The position numbers and the translations under genes are program-made. The notes under the pieces are model-generated. The model was not told the DNA's origin. It saw only the letters and a list, made by a program, of their open reading frames with translations, and did no database searches. 7,780 bases of DNA, from the NCBI GenBank assembly GCA_964226685.1, contig CAXQRU010000033.1, positions 1 to 7,780 of the forward strand. The letters run 5' to 3'. Source of the stretch: CAXQRU01 sp964226685 (lineage in GTDB: Bacteria > Pseudomonadota > Gammaproteobacteria > Pseudomonadales > Cellvibrionaceae). Each line of letters begins with the position of its first letter. The stretch's first letter is position 1. Positions 5,050-7,780 of the stretch are shown piece after piece.

Positions 5050-7206
5050 AAAGCTCCAGCAGCGATGAGGTACATTGCGCTGACAATCGGGGTCTAAGGT
5101 TTCCAAGGCTTTGACACAATATTTCTCTTGAAGTGTCTCTGATAAGCGAAATCCCTTTAGATTATTAGAAAACAACAACTTGCCGCCTCTGGCTAACAGC
5201 TCCATACAGCGCTCAATCATGAGCTCATGATCTCGCTGTACATCAAATGTGGTATCCATTCTTTTTGAATTAGAGAAACTTGGGGGATCTAGGATAATCA
5301 GATCAAAACCCTCTCGACACTCTCGCAGCCATTGCAAACAGTCTGCTTGCACCAATTGATGCGCATTGGAGGAAATCGCATTCAACTCAAAGTTCCTCCT
5401 GGCCCAAGCGATGTAAGTAGCCGACATATCGACACTAACGCTGCTACTGGCGCCAGATAAAATGGCCTGAACAGTCGCGGTTGCGGTATAGCAAAATAAA
5501 TTGAGAACTCGCTTGCCTGCTGCTTCCTGTGCTACCAAGCGCCGCACTCCTCGGTGATCTAGGAATAAACCTGTATCCAAGTAGCGCTTTAGATTGACAT
5601 AAAACTTGGCGTGGTACTCATGAACTATATGGTCGGGGTATTGCTCATCGGTTACCTTTTCATACTGAGCACTGCCTTTTTGTTGCCGGCGCTGCTTAGT
5701 AATCAATTTATCCCGGTCAAAACCGGTAAACAACTGCAATGCTTGTAACAATTCATTAAAACGTTTACTAGCAGCCTGCTTATCCACCGTTTTTGGCGGA
5801 GCATATTCTTGCACATGAGCATAACCGTTGTAGATATCAATAATTGCCGCGTACTCGGGTAAATCCGCATTGTACAAACGGTAACTATCAATCGCCTGCT
5901 TCGTTAACCAGGTTTTCAACTGTTTTTGATTTTTCTTCAGGCGGTTGTACACCATCTGCGCGCCAGATGATAATTCTTCAAAAGAGCCACAAGTATTGAC
6001 ATGGCCTTTTTTAATGAAACGATTTTTAGGATCCACTTCAAAACAGAGTAATTCTGTGGGTATGGTGCCGTTATACAAAGAATAACGCTTACTGGCACGA
6101 TAGCCGATAGCAAAACCCAGCGTTTTATCAGAAGTAAAGATCGCCGCTTGCCACGCCGTGAAATGCCGCTCCAATAGCGCTCCCAGCTCTTCATAAACCG
6201 GAATTAATTGCTCACGCTCGCCCAAACGTTCACCATAAGGGGGGTTAGCAATCACAAGTCCTTTGGAATATTCAGAAAATGAACGAGTCATGGTCGTTGC
6301 CAGCTTAGAATGAGACAATTCGATAAGCTCATCCAAACCGGCATCAATGGTATTTTGCTTGGCAGACTTTAGCACTCTATCGTCTTGATCAAAGCCTTGA
6401 AAAACTCGACCTTCGGCTTTAGCAATAAGCAGTTGCTTTAGTCCTTCATCACGACGGCGCTCGGCATCATGACGCAACTGACCCCAAAGTGTTGAATCAA
6501 AATTATAAAGGTGCTCAAAACCAAAGTGCTTGCGGAAAATTCCAGGAGCAATATCCCCTGCCATCAAGGCCGCTTCAATTAATAACGTGGCCGAACCACA
6601 CATGGGATCGACTAAAGAGCCTTGTGCTTTGGAAAGCTCCGGCCATTTAGATCGATACAACAAGGCCGCCGCTAAATTTTCTTTCATGGGAGCTAAACCA
6701 TGCGAACCCCGATAGCCCCGCATATGCAAACTTCCGCCGGAAAGATCCAAGGCAATGTTAATCATATTTTTTCGATCTAATCGAGCATTAATTCGAATAT
6801 CGGGGGATTTCTTATCGACATTAGGCCTAATTGATTGCTGATCGAGAAAACGATCCACGACGGCGTCTTTGACTTTCAATGCACCATATTGACTATTATT
6901 GATTACCTCATTCGTACCAATAAAATCAACGACTATACTTTTGGAGGCATCAAATAATTTTTCCCAACTCAAACGGTAAACTGCTTCATATAACTGCTCA
7001 TCTGATGCAATCTCCTTTTGCTCCAACGGCATGAGCACTCTGTTGGCTAATCGCGACCAGAGGCAAACTCGATACACACCCTCAATGTCCGCATCAAAAT
7101 AAACACCGGCTACCGTCTCTCTACAGTCAGTTACGCCCAGCGCTTGTATTTCAATAAGCAATAAATTTTCAAGCCCCTTCGGGCAAGTAGCAAAAAACTG
7201 ACTCAT
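5041..7206 (-). CDS. rlmKL: RlmKL, fused 23S rRNA methyltransferase (m2G2445 and m7G2069)
   Basis: This bifunctional SAM-dependent enzyme methylates two guanines of 23S rRNA: the N-terminal RlmL half makes m2G2445 and the C-terminal RlmK half makes m7G2069 (E. coli numbering). At 721 residues it is full length (E. coli 702). Residues about 40-155 carry the THUMP RNA-binding domain. The RlmL domain has SAM motif DPMCGSAT (200-207), preceded by LAAALLYRSKWPEL, and catalytic NPPY (321-324). The RlmK domain has SAM motif LNLFCYTATAT (568-578), VDMSATYIAWA (592-602), DPPSFSNSKRM (640-650) and the final QRN...CW motif near 709-717. Glycines common in both SAM motifs are replaced by Ala (CGSA for CGSG; YTATA for YTGSA/YTGTA). 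The start overlaps the pyrD stop as ATGA, implying translational coupling; its own Shine-Dalgarno is weak. Confidence 0.97.
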   Translation of the reverse strand: MSQFFATCPKGLENLLLIEIQALGVTDCRETVAGVYFDADIEGVYRVCLWSRLANRVLMPLEQKEIASDEQLYEAVYRLSWEKLFDASKSIVVDFIGTNEVINNSQYGALKVKDAVVDRFLDQQSIRPNVDKKSPDIRINARLDRKNMINIALDLSGGSLHMRGYRGSHGLAPMKENLAAALLYRSKWPELSKAQGSLVDPMCGSATLLIEAALMAGDIAPGIFRKHFGFEHLYNFDSTLWGQLRHDAERRRDEGLKQLLIAKAEGRVFQGFDQDDRVLKSAKQNTIDAGLDELIELSHSKLATTMTRSFSEYSKGLVIANPPYGERLGEREQLIPVYEELGALLERHFTAWQAAIFTSDKTLGFAIGYRASKRYSLYNGTIPTELLCFEVDPKNRFIKKGHVNTCGSFEELSSGAQMVYNRLKKNQKQLKTWLTKQAIDSYRLYNADLPEYAAIIDIYNGYAHVQEYAPPKTVDKQAASKRFNELLQALQLFTGFDRDKLITKQRRQQKGSAQYEKVTDEQYPDHIVHEYHAKFYVNLKRYLDTGLFLDHRGVRRLVAQEAAGKRVLNLFCYTATATVQAILSGASSSVSVDMSATYIAWARRNFELNAISSNAHQLVQADCLQWLRECREGFDLIILDPPSFSNSKRMDTTFDVQRDHELMIERCMELLARGGKLLFSNNLKGFRLSETLQEKYCVKALETLDPDCQRNVPHRCWSFCI

Positions 7207-7780
7207 AGGGCATTTAACTCTGATACGATATTATGAATTAAGGATGGCCCTTGATAAATGAAAGCACTATAAATTTGTAATAAATTTGCGCCGGCCTCTA
7301 ATTTATCTTTTGCATCTTGAGCCGAACTAATACCTCCAACACCGATGATGACACTTTCGGGCCCTAACAAACTGCGTAGTTGACGTATGACTTCGGTCGA
7401 TGCATTCACCAATGGACGACCACTGAGGCCTCCAGTTTCTGCCGCCAACGGATGATTACTGATAAGGCTTTTGTCAATCGTGGTATTGGTTGCGATCACA
7501 CCATCAATTTCATATTCAAGCAATAGTTGTGCAATATTTTGCAATTGCTCAAAATCCATATCAGGCGCGATTTTCAAAGCGATCGGCGTATATTTTTGAT
7601 ATTGCTGGCGTAACTTTTCTTGTTTTTCTTTAATGCCTGAAAGCAATTTTTTCAAGTTATCGCCATGTTGCAAATCACGCAATCCTGGGGTGTTTGGTGA
7701 GGAAATGTTAATAGTGATGTAATCGGCCAGCGTATACACCTTTTCCATACAAAATAAATAATCATTAAGCGCTTCTTCCT
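7203..7780 (-). CDS. pyrD: class 2 dihydroorotate dehydrogenase (quinone), C-terminal part; 5' end outside window
   Basis: PyrD oxidises dihydroorotate to orotate in pyrimidine synthesis, passing electrons through FMN to membrane quinones. The frame is open to the right edge, giving about 191 of roughly 336 expected residues. An ATG at 7748 is internal: the preceding codons (ALNDYLFC) continue the homology, as in the E. coli DDYLICMEK region. Visible features are INISSPNTPGL with the class 2 catalytic Ser region, the ALKIAPD Lys strand, ATNTT, GGLSGRP, the FMN phosphate loop GVGGI and LLQIYSAFIYQGP. The Ser-type active site shows class 2 and not class 1; the N-terminal membrane helices are not in view. 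The gene ends in TGA overlapping the rlmKL ATG by 4 bases (ATGA), so the two are an operon. Confidence 0.96.
   Translation of the reverse strand, partial: EEALNDYLFCMEKVYTLADYITINISSPNTPGLRDLQHGDNLKKLLSGIKEKQEKLRQQYQKYTPIALKIAPDMDFEQLQNIAQLLLEYEIDGVIATNTTIDKSLISNHPLAAETGGLSGRPLVNASTEVIRQLRSLLGPESVIIGVGGISSAQDAKDKLEAGANLLQIYSAFIYQGPSLIHNIVSELNAL

Overview
The window looks like a piece of a gammaproteobacterial chromosome, probably from a marine or free-living, moderately AT-rich lineage; I cannot name the order. The clues are a class 2 pyrD directly coupled to a fused rlmKL (both lie in the same neighbourhood in enterobacteria), a DUF5610 protein, a DUF836 glutaredoxin and an EAL-HDOD signalling protein.

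Seven genes lie head to tail on the minus strand, read from right to left: pyrD (5' end outside the window), rlmKL (ATGA overlap with pyrD), a MbcA/ParS/Xre-family antitoxin, its RES-domain NAD+-targeting toxin, uvrB, a DUF5610 protein of unknown role, and a small DUF836 glutaredoxin. The gaps are -4, 78, 3, 21, 74 and 30 bases, so much of the run could be cotranscribed. No stretch over 300 bases lacks a gene. At the left edge a plus-strand gene converges on the run and overlaps the glutaredoxin by 14 bases. It is the C-terminal part of an EAL-HDOD protein and appears to be broken by an in-frame TAG at 13-15.

Most of the content is housekeeping: pyrimidine synthesis (pyrD), 23S rRNA methylation (rlmKL) and nucleotide excision repair (uvrB). 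The accessory element is the antitoxin-toxin pair, placed between rlmKL and uvrB. Upstream of it is an AT-rich segment with one 16-bp palindrome (two TGTATAT/ATATACA arms) and a third copy of the half-site. This is a good candidate for the autoregulatory operator, and it includes the rlmKL stop codon. uvrB starts only 21 bases after the toxin gene, with no convincing promoter or LexA box of its own, so its expression may depend on readthrough from the toxin-antitoxin unit or from further upstream.

I see no convincing evidence of a wholly new system. The points most worth a second look are the operator repeats with the toxin-antitoxin/uvrB linkage, and the amber codon in the EAL-HDOD gene.
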